DNA from: Patescibacteria group bacterium
GTDB lineage: Bacteria; Patescibacteriota; Minisyncoccia; Minisyncoccales; Staskawiczbacteraceae
Length of the DNA: 18,248 nucleotides
Assembly (NCBI GenBank): GCA_018894075.1
Contig: JAHIEB010000072.1
Coordinates: 1 to 18,248, forward strand
Reading direction: 5' to 3'
Part shown: piece by piece, positions 1-7,295 of the stretch
How the letters are laid out: every line of letters starts with the position of its first letter
Numbering within the stretch: position 1 is the stretch's first letter
The notes under the pieces: model-generated
Databases searched by the model: none
Told to the model about the DNA's origin: nothing
The model's input: only the letters and a program-made list of their open reading frames with translations
Made by a program: the position numbers and the translations under genes

Positions 1-1168
1 CTGACATTGAGAATAAGAAGTCCTGCATATTATGAGGGGGGTACCCAGCTATCATATAGCAGCCGATGTCCCCAGCAAAGATTGTCCCCTCTGGAACTGC
101 TTTTCTAATAGCATCTAAAGAAAACAAATGGGGACAGCCCGAACAAAGCTTAGGATATCTTCTGGCCACATTCTCTTTAAGATGAGCGATCTTATACGTC
201 TTGCCTAAAAGCTTTGCTATAACTAATCCTATCTTTTCTGAATTCAGCTCTCCTACTTTTATCCCGGTGCCTTCAGCTTTCACAAGCTTTTTAACCTCTC
301 TTTCCAGATAGTCGTCAAGCTCTTCAACAACCAGAATCTTTTTTAGGTTCTTGGCAAAGCTCAATATTCTCTTTTCATTCAAAGGATAAAAAGTGCCTAT
401 CTTTAAAACAGGCATATTCAGATTCATTTCCTTTAGGGCCTCCAAAGTATGGAAGTAAGAAACGCCAGTGGCAATTATTCCTATCTTTCCTGACCCCTTT
501 GTAGCCCTATTGGCTTTGTCTCCAAACGCCCTTATCTTTTCCAGCTTAGCCAGCAGCTCTTTTTTCATTTCCAAAATCCTTGGAGGCATTGTGCAAAATT
601 GATAAGGGTTCTTCGTAAACTCTCCCATCTTTTTTTCACAGTCCTTGCCCTCAAACAATACAATTGCTCTTTGGTGAGCAACTCTTGTGGTGATTCTCAA
701 TATGACAGGGGTGTTAAATTTCTCTGACATTTCAAAAGCAAATCTGGTGAAGTCATAGCACTCTTGCACATCAGCTGGTTCAATGACTGGAATATGGGAA
801 ATATATGCATATCCTCTTGAATCCTGTTCTGACTGGGCAGAGCTCCAGCAGGAAGGGTCGTCAGCAACAACAATCACCATCGGAGCCTTTGTGCCAGTAT
901 ATGCTAAGGGAAATAAGCTGTCGGAACAAACATTAAGCCCGAAACTCTTCATATTGACCAGGGATTTTAACCCAGAGAAGCTGGCTCCGATAGCTGCCTC
1001 TAGGGCTGTTTTCTCGTTTGAAGACCACTCAAAATGGATGTCCTTGCCTTGAAATCCTTGCCCTATTTCAGCTGACGGGCATCCAGGATACCCTGAAACA
1101 AAATTAACGCCAGCGTCTAGGGCTCCTGCAACTATGGCGTCATCTCCCAATAATATCTCTTTTTTCAT
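1..1168 (-). CDS. iorA: Indolepyruvate:ferredoxin oxidoreductase alpha subunit, partial (C-terminus beyond left edge)
   Basis: Catalytic subunit of a thiamine-diphosphate-dependent 2-oxoacid:ferredoxin oxidoreductase that oxidatively decarboxylates aryl pyruvates to acyl-CoA, passing electrons to ferredoxin in the cytoplasm. The open frame runs 389 codons from the ATG at 1168 to the window edge; the family is usually about 600 residues, so the C-terminal third is missing. Visible landmarks are the N-terminal pyrimidine-binding domain with GYPGCPSAEI (residues 27-36), a GLNV segment, ADDPSCWSSAQSEQDSR, the family signature CSGCPH, and the start of the pyrophosphate domain with GDIGCY near the edge. 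The ATG overlaps the leuS TGA as ATGA, so translation is probably coupled. A partner beta/gamma subunit should lie beyond the left edge but cannot be seen. A related 2-oxoacid oxidoreductase specificity is possible; the family is clear, the exact substrate is not. Confidence 0.9.
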   Translation of the reverse strand, partial: MKKEILLGDDAIVAGALDAGVNFVSGYPGCPSAEIGQGFQGKDIHFEWSSNEKTALEAAIGASFSGLKSLVNMKSFGLNVCSDSLFPLAYTGTKAPMVIVVADDPSCWSSAQSEQDSRGYAYISHIPVIEPADVQECYDFTRFAFEMSEKFNTPVILRITTRVAHQRAIVLFEGKDCEKKMGEFTKNPYQFCTMPPRILEMKKELLAKLEKIRAFGDKANRATKGSGKIGIIATGVSYFHTLEALKEMNLNMPVLKIGTFYPLNEKRILSFAKNLKKILVVEELDDYLEREVKKLVKAEGTGIKVGELNSEKIGLVIAKLLGKTYKIAHLKENVARRYPKLCSGCPHLFSLDAIRKAVPEGTIFAGDIGCYMIAGYPPHNMQDFLFSMS

Positions 1169-3549
1169 ACAACTATATTTATTAGCCTTCCTTTTACTAT
1201 TATTATCTTTTTTATTTCTTTATCCTTTAAAATCTCCTTTATTTTTTCTTGAGACAGCGCAACCTCTTTAATCTTCTCATCTGCCATCCCTGCCTGTATT
1301 TCTATCCTGTCCCTTACTTTGCTGTTTATCTGGATTATAAGATCTAATTTCTCTTCCTGGACAGAATGATATTTTGGCCAAGCCTGCAAGTGGACGCTTC
1401 TTTTATTACCGAGCTTGTGCCATATCTCCTCTGCTATATGGGGGGCAAACGGAGCAAGCAAAACAGTCAGCTGCTTTATGACATCTTTACCAGTCTCGTT
1501 CTGTTTGCCGGAAACAAGGTTGATAAACTCCATAAAACTAGCGATGGCAGTATTAAACTTCGTTGCCTCTAAATCTTCTGTAACCTTTTTTGCTAGCTTA
1601 TTAAAGGCGTGTTTTATCTCAAGGGAAGATTTGACTGCATTGCTAGATAAAGCCAGATTCCAAAACCTGTCTAAAAACCTTCTGGCTCCTTTTACTCCTT
1701 GGCCGTCCCAAGCAATAGCCTGATCAAAAGGGCCCATAAACATTTCATAAATCCTTAATGTATCTGCTCCCAGCTCCTTTACAATTATATCCGGATTAAC
1801 AACATTGCCCCAGGACTTTGACATCTTCCTGCCGTCTTGGGCCAAAACAATCCCATGCGAGGTTCTTTTTGAATATGGCTCCGGATCTGCCACTGCCTTA
1901 ATATCATACAAAAACTTATGCCAGAATCTTGAATAGAGGAGATGCAAGGTGGTGTGCTCCATTCCTCCATTATACCAGTCAACCGGAAGCCAGTATTTCA
2001 ACTTTTCTTTTGAGGCTAAGGCTTTGTCGTTCTTAGTGTCTGCATATCTTAAAAAATACCATGAAGAGCCTGCCCAGTTCGGCATTGTGTCTGTTTCTCT
2101 TTTGGCCTTACTCTTGCAAGAAGGGCATTTAACATTCACCCAAGAAGACATGGCAGACAAAGGAGATTCTCCTGTGCCAGAAGGCTGGTAATTTTTTACA
2201 AAAGGGAGCTTGACAGGTAGATTCTCATCGGCAACCATCCCACACTTTTCGCAATGAATAATGGGTATGGGCTCTCCCCAGTAATGTTGCCTTGAAAAAA
2301 CCCAATCCCTTAATTTATACTGAATCCTTTCTCTGCCTGCATTGTTTTCTTTTAACCATTGGGTTATTTTTTTAATGGCCTCTTCTGAACTCAAACCGCT
2401 GAAATGCGAAGAGTTTATCAGCTTGCCACATTCAGTGTAAGCTTTTTCCTTATTTAACCCCCCCTCAATTACTTCTTTTATCTCTAGACCGTACTTTTTC
2501 GCAAATTCATAATCTCTCTGGTCGTGGGCAGGGACCATCATCACTGCTCCTCCTCCGTAAGAAGCAACCACGTAATCTCCAATCCAGACAGGAACTTTTT
2601 CGTTGTTCAGAGGGTTAATGCAATAAGACCCCGTGAACACTCCTGTTTTTTCCTTCTCTATTTTTGTTCTCTCAAATTCAGTTTTTACTTTGGCATTTTT
2701 AACATATTCTTGAACTGCTATTTTTTTATCTTTCGCCACTATCTCTCCTGCAAAAAAATTCTCCGGAGATATGACAATTGCGGTAACCCCGAAAACCGTG
2801 TCAACTCTTGTTGTGAAGACTACTATCTTCCTGTCTGAATTCTCTAGCTTAAAATCAACCTCTGTTCCAATACTTTTTCCAATCCAATTTATCTGCTGAG
2901 TCTTAATCTTCTCTAGATAGTCAACCCTGCTTAAATCATCAATCAGCCTGTCCGCATATTTTGTAATAGCCATCATCCATTGCTCTTTTTCTCTCTGCTC
3001 GGCAGGAGCCCCGCATCTTTCGCATTTGCCGTCCACGACCTCTTCGTTGGCCAAACCGATTTTGCAGGAAGGACACCAGTTAATGGGCATTTTTTTCTTG
3101 TATGCGAGTCCCTTCTTAAACAACTGCAAAAAAATCCATTGAGTCCATTTGTAGTATTTGGGGTCTGTGGTATTTATTTCCCTGTCCCAATCAAAGGAAA
3201 GCCCCAGACCCTTCATTTGACGTTTGAAATTGGCAATGTTTTCTTTAACGGTAATACTTGGATGAATGCCGGTTTTGATGGCATAGTTCTCTGCCGGCAG
3301 GCCGAAAGCGTCCCAACCCATAGGATAGAGCACATTAAAACCCTGCATTCTTTTTGCCCTGGCTACAGCGTCAAAGGCAGAAAAGCTTCGGCAATGGCCG
3401 ACATGCAGCCCTTCGCCCGACGGATAGGGAAATTCAACTAGAATATAAAATTTAGGCTTCTTGGAAAAGTCCTTTGCTTTATATAGATTTGTCCAAGTTT
3501 TCTGCCATTTCCCCTCTATTTTCTGGGGATTATATCTTGTAATCGACAT
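1165..3549 (-). CDS. leuS: Leucine--tRNA ligase
   Basis: Class I synthetase charging tRNA-Leu in the cytosol. The 794-residue protein is complete and close to the usual bacterial length (about 800-870). HIGH motif: HVGH at residues 49-52. A zinc knuckle uses C159, C162, C176 and C179, and further CxxC pairs lie before the NWAGSSWYFLRY segment. The CP1 editing domain contains TTRVDT (246-251, usually TTRPDT) and AHDQRD (341-346). KMSKS is canonical at 575-579, followed by the anticodon-binding helical domain and a short C-terminal domain. The ATG at 3549 has no Shine-Dalgarno and lies 6 nt after a TATAAA hexamer, suggesting a leaderless mRNA. It is followed by iorA with a 4-nt overlap. A divergent receiver-domain gene starts about 100 bp upstream. 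Confidence 0.98.
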   Translation of the reverse strand: MSITRYNPQKIEGKWQKTWTNLYKAKDFSKKPKFYILVEFPYPSGEGLHVGHCRSFSAFDAVARAKRMQGFNVLYPMGWDAFGLPAENYAIKTGIHPSITVKENIANFKRQMKGLGLSFDWDREINTTDPKYYKWTQWIFLQLFKKGLAYKKKMPINWCPSCKIGLANEEVVDGKCERCGAPAEQREKEQWMMAITKYADRLIDDLSRVDYLEKIKTQQINWIGKSIGTEVDFKLENSDRKIVVFTTRVDTVFGVTAIVISPENFFAGEIVAKDKKIAVQEYVKNAKVKTEFERTKIEKEKTGVFTGSYCINPLNNEKVPVWIGDYVVASYGGGAVMMVPAHDQRDYEFAKKYGLEIKEVIEGGLNKEKAYTECGKLINSSHFSGLSSEEAIKKITQWLKENNAGRERIQYKLRDWVFSRQHYWGEPIPIIHCEKCGMVADENLPVKLPFVKNYQPSGTGESPLSAMSSWVNVKCPSCKSKAKRETDTMPNWAGSSWYFLRYADTKNDKALASKEKLKYWLPVDWYNGGMEHTTLHLLYSRFWHKFLYDIKAVADPEPYSKRTSHGIVLAQDGRKMSKSWGNVVNPDIIVKELGADTLRIYEMFMGPFDQAIAWDGQGVKGARRFLDRFWNLALSSNAVKSSLEIKHAFNKLAKKVTEDLEATKFNTAIASFMEFINLVSGKQNETGKDVIKQLTVLLAPFAPHIAEEIWHKLGNKRSVHLQAWPKYHSVQEEKLDLIIQINSKVRDRIEIQAGMADEKIKEVALSQEKIKEILKDKEIKKIIIVKGRLINIVV

Positions 3550-3555
3550 ATCTGT

Positions 3556-3561
3556 TTTATA
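3556..3561 (-). promoter_or_regulatory. Likely -10 element for leaderless leuS mRNA
   Basis: TATAAA on the minus strand, followed by exactly 6 nt and then the leuS ATG, so predicted transcription starts at or next to the A of the start codon. No convincing -35 box is seen (TTTCTT at 17 bp spacing). Confidence 0.5.
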
Positions 3562-3586
3562 TCATAATATCTGACTTTAAGAAAGA

Positions 3587-3615
3587 TTGACGTCAGAGAA
3601 AAAACATGCTAAAAG
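3587..3615 (+). promoter_or_regulatory. Promoter of the receiver-domain gene
   Basis: TTGACG at 3587-3592, a 17-bp spacer, then TAAAAG at 3610-3615 preceded by TG one base upstream (extended -10). Predicted start near 3622 gives a leader of about 30 nt containing a Shine-Dalgarno AAAGGA at 3641-3646, 5 nt before the ATG. Confidence 0.6.
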
Positions 3616-3651
3616 AAGCTCGTACCTTAACAAGAAAAAGAAAGGATAGCA

Positions 3652-3993
3652 ATGATACTGATCGTGGATTCAGACGAAGGTATGCGGGAACTACTCAGGG
3701 ATTTGATGACTGAAGGATTCCCTAATCAAGAATTGGTTCTAGCATCCGACCCTGACGGTGTTGCATTGGAGGAGACGCCCGAACTGATTATAACGGGCCT
3801 TATCTTCAAGGGATCCTCCTGCAACGGGATAGAGTTTATCATGCGGATAAGAGCGGATCATCCGCAGACCAAAATCATCCTGCTGACTGGCTCTCTGCAG
3901 ATCCCCCATAATCAGGCACACGCCCTGATTACGAAACCTTTCGACTCAGAGCTTCTGCTGCGGACAGTAGAAACCCTTCTCTCAGGAAACTAG
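3652..3993 (+). CDS. Degenerate response-regulator receiver-domain protein
   Basis: A 113-residue stand-alone protein with the CheY-like pattern: ILIVDSDEGMREL at the N-terminus (beta1 and acidic pocket), IITGL after beta3, ILLTGS at beta4 and TKPF at beta5. Compared with CheY, the first acidic residue is kept (D6), the second is S7 with D8 next to it, the phospho-acceptor Asp is replaced by G49, the switch Thr is T79 and the invariant Lys is K95. The beta3-alpha3 loop (around residues 50-58) is about two residues longer than in CheY. Loss of the Asp argues against normal phospho-signalling, so it may be a pseudo-receiver used for protein contacts. It has its own promoter, Shine-Dalgarno and terminator and runs opposite to its neighbours. 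Codon use looks richer in CTG/CGG than flanking genes (by eye, not counted). No output domain and no histidine kinase is nearby. Confidence 0.85.
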   Translation: MILIVDSDEGMRELLRDLMTEGFPNQELVLASDPDGVALEETPELIITGLIFKGSSCNGIEFIMRIRADHPQTKIILLTGSLQIPHNQAHALITKPFDSELLLRTVETLLSGN

Positions 3994-4013
3994 AGCAATG
4001 CTCTAGTTTTTTT
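3990..4013 (+). terminator. Intrinsic terminator of the receiver-domain gene
   Basis: Perfect 7-bp stem CTAGAGC (3990-3996) / GCTCTAG (4000-4006), 3-nt loop, then seven T (4007-4013). The gene's TAG stop (3991-3993) lies inside the 5' arm, and the T-tract reaches the stop codon of the convergent tatD. Confidence 0.9.
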
Positions 4014-4821
4014 ATACCCCAAAAAGCTTTTTAGCGTTTTCTGTCGTTCTTTCAATAACTTTTAATGCGTCGATTCCTTTTATCTCAGCTACCCTTCTTG
4101 CCACATATTCAACAAAGCGAGGCTCATTTCTTTCCATCCCTGCCTCTGGAGGAGTTAAATACGGACAGTCTGTCTCTAGTAACATATTTTCCAAAGGAAC
4201 ATTCAAAACAACCTCACTTAAATCAAGCTTGAAAATTATTCCGTTTATCCCTATATAATATCCGAGCCTGATATATTCTTCGGCCTGCTTTAAACTGCCG
4301 GTGAAACAGTGAATAACCCCTTTATGGTTTCTTTTCCTTAAAATCTCCAACATTTCCTCGTGCGCCATTCGGCAGTGCAGAATAACAGGCAGATTCAATT
4401 TAGAAGCCAAATCCAGCTGTTTTAAAAACACTTCTTTTTGCTTTTGCTTAAATTGTTCCTGCTTTGTTTTAGACTTGGGTTTGTGGTAAAAATCCAAACC
4501 TATTTCTCCAATGGCCACCACTTTTTTAGATTTAGCCAGGTCAATATATTTCTTTTCATTATATTCCTCTAAAAACGGCTGAAACTCCCCCTCCTCTGGA
4601 TCCATCTTCGCCTTCAGCAGATCTGTCTTTATATGTATGGGGTGCATGCCTATGGCTGCATATATATTCTCATTATCTTCAGCCAGCTTCACTGCTTTCT
4701 CGCTTGTCTCGTATTTTGTCCCAACATCTATGCAAAAAACGTGACGGTTCCTTTTCAAAACCTCCTCTAGGTCTTTTTCGAAAGCTTTGAAGCTTAAGTG
4801 GCTATGAGTATCTGCTAGCAT
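4012..4821 (-). CDS. tatD: TatD family metal-dependent hydrolase (DNase)
   Basis: Amidohydrolase-fold, metal-dependent enzyme of the TatD family, whose studied members are cytoplasmic DNases or exonucleases. The 269-residue protein matches the usual length of about 260. Metal ligands are visible in order: H6 and H8 in DTHSHL, E106 in GEIGLD, H149 in ILHCR, H171 in HCFTG and D218 in ETDCPYLTP. The ATG at 4821 lacks a Shine-Dalgarno and lies 6 nt after TAATAT, suggesting a leaderless mRNA. In many bacteria tatD directly follows metG; here about 0.6 kb with a thioredoxin-like cassette separates them, and that cassette's terminator ends only some 17 nt before the tatD start. Its 3' end meets the terminator of the convergent receiver gene. 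Cellular substrate is not deducible. Confidence 0.95.
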   Translation of the reverse strand: MLADTHSHLSFKAFEKDLEEVLKRNRHVFCIDVGTKYETSEKAVKLAEDNENIYAAIGMHPIHIKTDLLKAKMDPEEGEFQPFLEEYNEKKYIDLAKSKKVVAIGEIGLDFYHKPKSKTKQEQFKQKQKEVFLKQLDLASKLNLPVILHCRMAHEEMLEILRKRNHKGVIHCFTGSLKQAEEYIRLGYYIGINGIIFKLDLSEVVLNVPLENMLLETDCPYLTPPEAGMERNEPRFVEYVARRVAEIKGIDALKVIERTTENAKKLFGV

Positions 4822-4827
4822 ATATTG

Positions 4828-4833
4828 ATATTA
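4828..4833 (-). promoter_or_regulatory. Likely -10 element for leaderless tatD mRNA
   Basis: TAATAT on the minus strand, then 6 nt, then ATG. The space up to the preceding terminator is too short for a normal leader. No recognisable -35. Confidence 0.45.
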
Positions 4834-4837
4834 CAAT

Positions 4838-4856
4838 AAAAAAAGCGGGCGCGCTA
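4838..4856 (-). terminator. Terminator of the thioredoxin-like cassette
   Basis: Minus-strand hairpin AGCG / CGCT (4852-4855 with 4844-4847, 4-nt loop) followed by seven U (4838-4844). The stem is short but all G/C inside, and AA/TT pairs could extend it past a mismatch. The thioredoxin-like gene's TAG stop overlaps the 5' arm, as in the receiver-gene terminator. Confidence 0.65.
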
Positions 4857-5180
4857 TTGTACGCACCCACATAGTCTTCTGACAGCCTGCTCTGGCTGCT
4901 CGTCCTGCTCGCTCCGGCCGACTTCCTCTGAACCAGAGAAAACAATTACGGTCGGAGTGTCGCAAACATCTTGCTGCCGACACCAATCGTGGTTGTTGTC
5001 AGCCAGAATAGCCAGAAATACCACCCCATAGAACTGGGGGGCTTGGGACAGCTCGTCAAGCAACTTCTCAGCCTCAACGCACAAGCTACACCTACGCCAC
5101 AAGCTGGTGACCAGCAAAACTGTTTTATTGCTTCGCGCCAGCATCATGGGCAGGTCAACCTTTCCTGCCATCCTTTTCAT
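4854..5180 (-). CDS. Thioredoxin-like fold protein with CSLC motif
   Basis: A 108-residue protein with a thioredoxin-like core: a hydrophobic strand before the redox motif (VLLVTSLW, 21-28), CxxC as C31-S32-L33-C34, and a TP pair at T75-P76 (the cis-proline position) followed by the strand VIVFSG. No signal peptide, so it is probably cytoplasmic. Extra cysteines lie at C67, C73, C104 and C106. The CSLC active site differs from thioredoxin CGPC, so partner and direction (reductase, oxidase or glutaredoxin-like) are open. It is the last gene of a small cassette: its ATG overlaps the stop of a 47-codon ORF (ATGA), with AAAGGA 5 nt upstream, and the terminator starts at its stop codon. Codon use looks more GC-rich than metG or tatD (by eye). 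Confidence 0.8.
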   Translation of the reverse strand: MKRMAGKVDLPMMLARSNKTVLLVTSLWRRCSLCVEAEKLLDELSQAPQFYGVVFLAILADNNHDWCRQQDVCDTPTVIVFSGSEEVGRSEQDEQPEQAVRRLCGCVQ

Positions 5181-5320
5181 CTTTTTCCTTTCAGGTGTTT
5201 GAGCACTCTCCGAGCCGTGATTATTAACACGGTCTCTTGATTATAGAAACCACTACAAATTCTCCTTTTGACCAGCGCCACCAATGCAGGCCTCCTAAGG
5301 CCTTCTGTCGAGTGACTCAT
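5177..5320 (-). CDS. Small basic hypothetical protein, 47 aa
   Basis: ATG at 5320, preceded by a strong Shine-Dalgarno AGGAG with a 6-nt spacer. The product is 47 residues and strongly basic (about 12 Arg/Lys), with a hydrophobic patch VLIITARRVL near the C-terminus and one Cys. The TGA stop overlaps the ATG of the thioredoxin-like gene (ATGA), and its Shine-Dalgarno overlaps the stop codon of the upstream 19-codon ORF (TAGGAG). I do not recognise the sequence. The coupled architecture and good ribosome site are the evidence that it is translated; it may serve mainly to feed ribosomes to the downstream gene. Confidence 0.5.
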   Translation of the reverse strand: MSHSTEGLRRPALVALVKRRICSGFYNQETVLIITARRVLKHLKGKR

Positions 5321-5329
5321 GTTTTTCTC

Positions 5330-5389
5330 CTAGCACATTGCCATAAATGCCACCGCCGCCAGCTTGAACAGCATCCAAGCCTCTTTCAT
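5330..5389 (-). CDS. Leader-like peptide, 19 aa
   Basis: ATG at 5389 preceded by AAGGGAGATAAGGC, giving a purine-rich ribosome site. The 19-residue product has a lysine near each end of a short stretch and a hydrophobic Ala/Met/Phe-rich tail ending in Cys, so it could be a single membrane-inserting peptide or a leader peptide. It is the first ORF after the promoter at 5420-5448 and its TAG stop forms part of the next ORF's Shine-Dalgarno. Function unknown; very short, so uncertain. Confidence 0.4.
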   Translation of the reverse strand: MKEAWMLFKLAAVAFMAMC

Positions 5390-5419
5390 GCCTTATCTCC
5401 CTTATTAAAGAACGTTTAT

Positions 5420-5448
5420 ATCGTACTATATATATTAAGAGATGTCAA
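5420..5448 (-). promoter_or_regulatory. Promoter of the thioredoxin-like cassette
   Basis: Consensus TTGACA (5443-5448), exactly 17 bp, then TACGAT (5420-5425), with an AT-rich alternating spacer. The -35 lies inside the last codons of metG and the spacer covers the metG stop. Predicted start near 5413 gives a leader of about 24 nt. Confidence 0.75.
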
Positions 5449-6871
5449 GGACAAGCTTTTTAAACAGCTGTTCTCCCTTCTTTCTTTGTAAGACTTGCTT
5501 TGAAATCTTTTCTGCGGTTTCAGGAAGAATGGGCTCTAGCAACAAAGATATTTCCTTTAAGCAGGCTAGGAGACTGTTTATGGTTTTAGGGTCTTTGGTC
5601 TGCCATGGCTTTTGCTGTTCAATATACCTGTCGCAATAACTTATCAACTCCCAGATCGCTTTTATCGCTTCTGTTATCTTGTATTCCTTAAAAGAAGCGT
5701 GGTATTTATCTTTTACAGCTTTTATCTCCTTTTGGATATCTGGATCGAGTTTGTCGTTTTTACTATCTATTTTTTCTGCAACAGTTAGAACACGAGATAA
5801 TAAATTGCCTATCCCGCCCGCTAGATCTGCGTTGTATCTTTCTTCAAATTTTTCGATAGTGAAGTCTCCGTCCTCTGTGGTCGAAATCTCTCTTAGTAAA
5901 AAGTACCTGACTGCATCTGTGCCGTATTTTTTCACCAGCTCAAACGGGTCTACCACATTCCCAAGCGACTTTGACATCTTCTGCCCCCCTGACATTATAT
6001 GTCCGTGAACTAAAATATTCTTTGGCAAAGAAAGGCCTGCAGATAGCAATATACCGGGCCAGATTAAAGCGTGGAACCTAAGAATGTCCTTGCCTAAACA
6101 GTGGACATCAGCCGGCCAGAACTTATTAAAAAGCTTCGATTCTTTGTCATATCCCAAAGCTGAAATGTAGTTTGTTAAAGCGTCAGCCCAGACGTAAATG
6201 GTATGGCTGTCGTCATTTGGGACTGGAAATCCCCACCTCAAATCTTTCCTGGGCCTAGAAAAACTGACGTCTTCCAGCCCTTGGTCTAAAAAAGAAAGCA
6301 TTTCATTTGCCCTTGACTCTGGCACTATATTCATTCTTTTTGAGACAATAGCTTCTTTTATCTGCTCTCCATATTTAGAAAGCCTGAAAAAGTAGTTTTC
6401 TTCATTGACAGCTTCCGGCTCTTTTTGGTGAACTGCACACTTCCCATCTATTAAGTCTTTTCTCGTTAAGAAAGCCTCGCAACCAACACAATATAGGCCA
6501 CGATACTCCTTTTTATATATATCCTTGTTTTCAACCAGCTTCTCCCATATTTTTTTTACTGAAGGCCAGTGTTTTTTTTCGTCGGTTGTTCTGATAAAAT
6601 AATTATTGGATAAGTTAAGAATGGATTTTAGCTCACTAAATCTATGCGAAATCTTGTCCACAAAAGATTTGGGGTCTTGACCGGCTTTTTCTGCTTCTTT
6701 AGCGATTTTTGAACCATGCTCGTCAGTGCCCGTCAAAAAGAAGGTCTCTTCTCCCAGCTGAGAATGGTATCTTGCCAGAGCGTCTGCCTGTAAAGATTCT
6801 AATGCAAAACCGATATGCGGTATAGCATTTGTATAGGCAATACTGGTTGTAATGTAGAATTTCTCTGGCAT
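5435..6871 (-). CDS. metG: Methionine--tRNA ligase
   Basis: Class I synthetase charging tRNA-Met, including the initiator. I place the start at 6871 (478 residues), since the family's N-terminal strand begins immediately there; the in-frame ATG at 6934 would add 21 unrelated residues and overlap the divergent gene. Features: TNAIPHIGFALE, so HIGH reads H19-I20-G21-F22; TGTDEHG at 47-53; a zinc knuckle C128, C131, C145, H148; canonical KMSKS at 298-302; then the helical anticodon domain. The C-terminal tRNA-binding (Trbp111-like) domain found in many bacterial MetRS is absent, so this is a minimal enzyme. No Shine-Dalgarno is present; a TACAAT hexamer 14 nt before the ATG suggests a very short leader. 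Confidence 0.97.
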   Translation of the reverse strand: MPEKFYITTSIAYTNAIPHIGFALESLQADALARYHSQLGEETFFLTGTDEHGSKIAKEAEKAGQDPKSFVDKISHRFSELKSILNLSNNYFIRTTDEKKHWPSVKKIWEKLVENKDIYKKEYRGLYCVGCEAFLTRKDLIDGKCAVHQKEPEAVNEENYFFRLSKYGEQIKEAIVSKRMNIVPESRANEMLSFLDQGLEDVSFSRPRKDLRWGFPVPNDDSHTIYVWADALTNYISALGYDKESKLFNKFWPADVHCLGKDILRFHALIWPGILLSAGLSLPKNILVHGHIMSGGQKMSKSLGNVVDPFELVKKYGTDAVRYFLLREISTTEDGDFTIEKFEERYNADLAGGIGNLLSRVLTVAEKIDSKNDKLDPDIQKEIKAVKDKYHASFKEYKITEAIKAIWELISYCDRYIEQQKPWQTKDPKTINSLLACLKEISLLLEPILPETAEKISKQVLQRKKGEQLFKKLVLDIS

Positions 6872-6885
6872 AATAGTATTTTGGT

Positions 6886-6891
6886 ATTGTA
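6886..6891 (-). promoter_or_regulatory. Possible -10 element of metG
   Basis: TACAAT on the minus strand, 14 nt upstream of the chosen metG ATG, in the 43-bp divergent gap. No good -35 (TGGCAA at 17 bp). It would give a leader of roughly 7-8 nt. Confidence 0.35.
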
Positions 6892-6914
6892 TCATAGAAG
6901 ATGTAAATTGCCAG

Positions 6915-7295
6915 ATGATTTTAACCCCACACATATTAATAGGAGCAGCAATAGGAGCTCATCTTGACTCATGGCTCTGGGTTATTATATTAGCTGTAAT
7001 AAGCCATTTTTTGCTGGATATAATTCCACACGCAGAATATCCCATTAAAGACACGCCAAAAGTTATTATGGATTTTTCCCTTGGATTCCTTTTAGTTGTG
7101 GCTCTTAACCCAGGTTTTTTAGTTTTACTTGGCGCTACCTTTGCTATCTTTCCGGATTTTCTTACCCTTTTTAATATAAAGGCGGTGACGCGCCTCCACA
7201 GAAAGGCTCATTTTTTAAGAAAGAAAAACTTCCCCTTTTGGGGAAGAGTCTTAATCCAACTGCTAGTTTCTATATTTGCACTGGCTCTGTTGTAG
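6915..7295 (+). CDS. Small integral membrane protein, YdjM/DUF457-like
   Basis: A 126-residue hydrophobic protein with about four predicted membrane segments (around 15-36, 50-65, 66-85 and 108-126). The N-terminal pattern TPHILIGAAIG followed by SHFLLDIIPHAEYP, with conserved His and Asp residues (H6, H31, D35, H39), resembles the metal-dependent hydrolase-like inner-membrane family of YdjM (LexA-binding, DUF457). A basic loop (RLHRKAHFLRKK) precedes the last segment. It is divergent from metG with a 43-bp gap and its 3' end overlaps the AI-2E-type permease gene by 26 nt, tail to tail. No Shine-Dalgarno. Family assignment is by motif resemblance only; enzymatic activity is not established for such proteins. 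Confidence 0.75.
   Translation: MILTPHILIGAAIGAHLDSWLWVIILAVISHFLLDIIPHAEYPIKDTPKVIMDFSLGFLLVVALNPGFLVLLGATFAIFPDFLTLFNIKAVTRLHRKAHFLRKKNFPFWGRVLIQLLVSIFALALL

Noticed and set aside
5435..6934. Longer metG start at 6934
   Set aside because: It adds 21 residues not belonging to the MetRS fold, overlaps the divergent membrane-protein gene, and the core begins immediately at the ATG at 6871.
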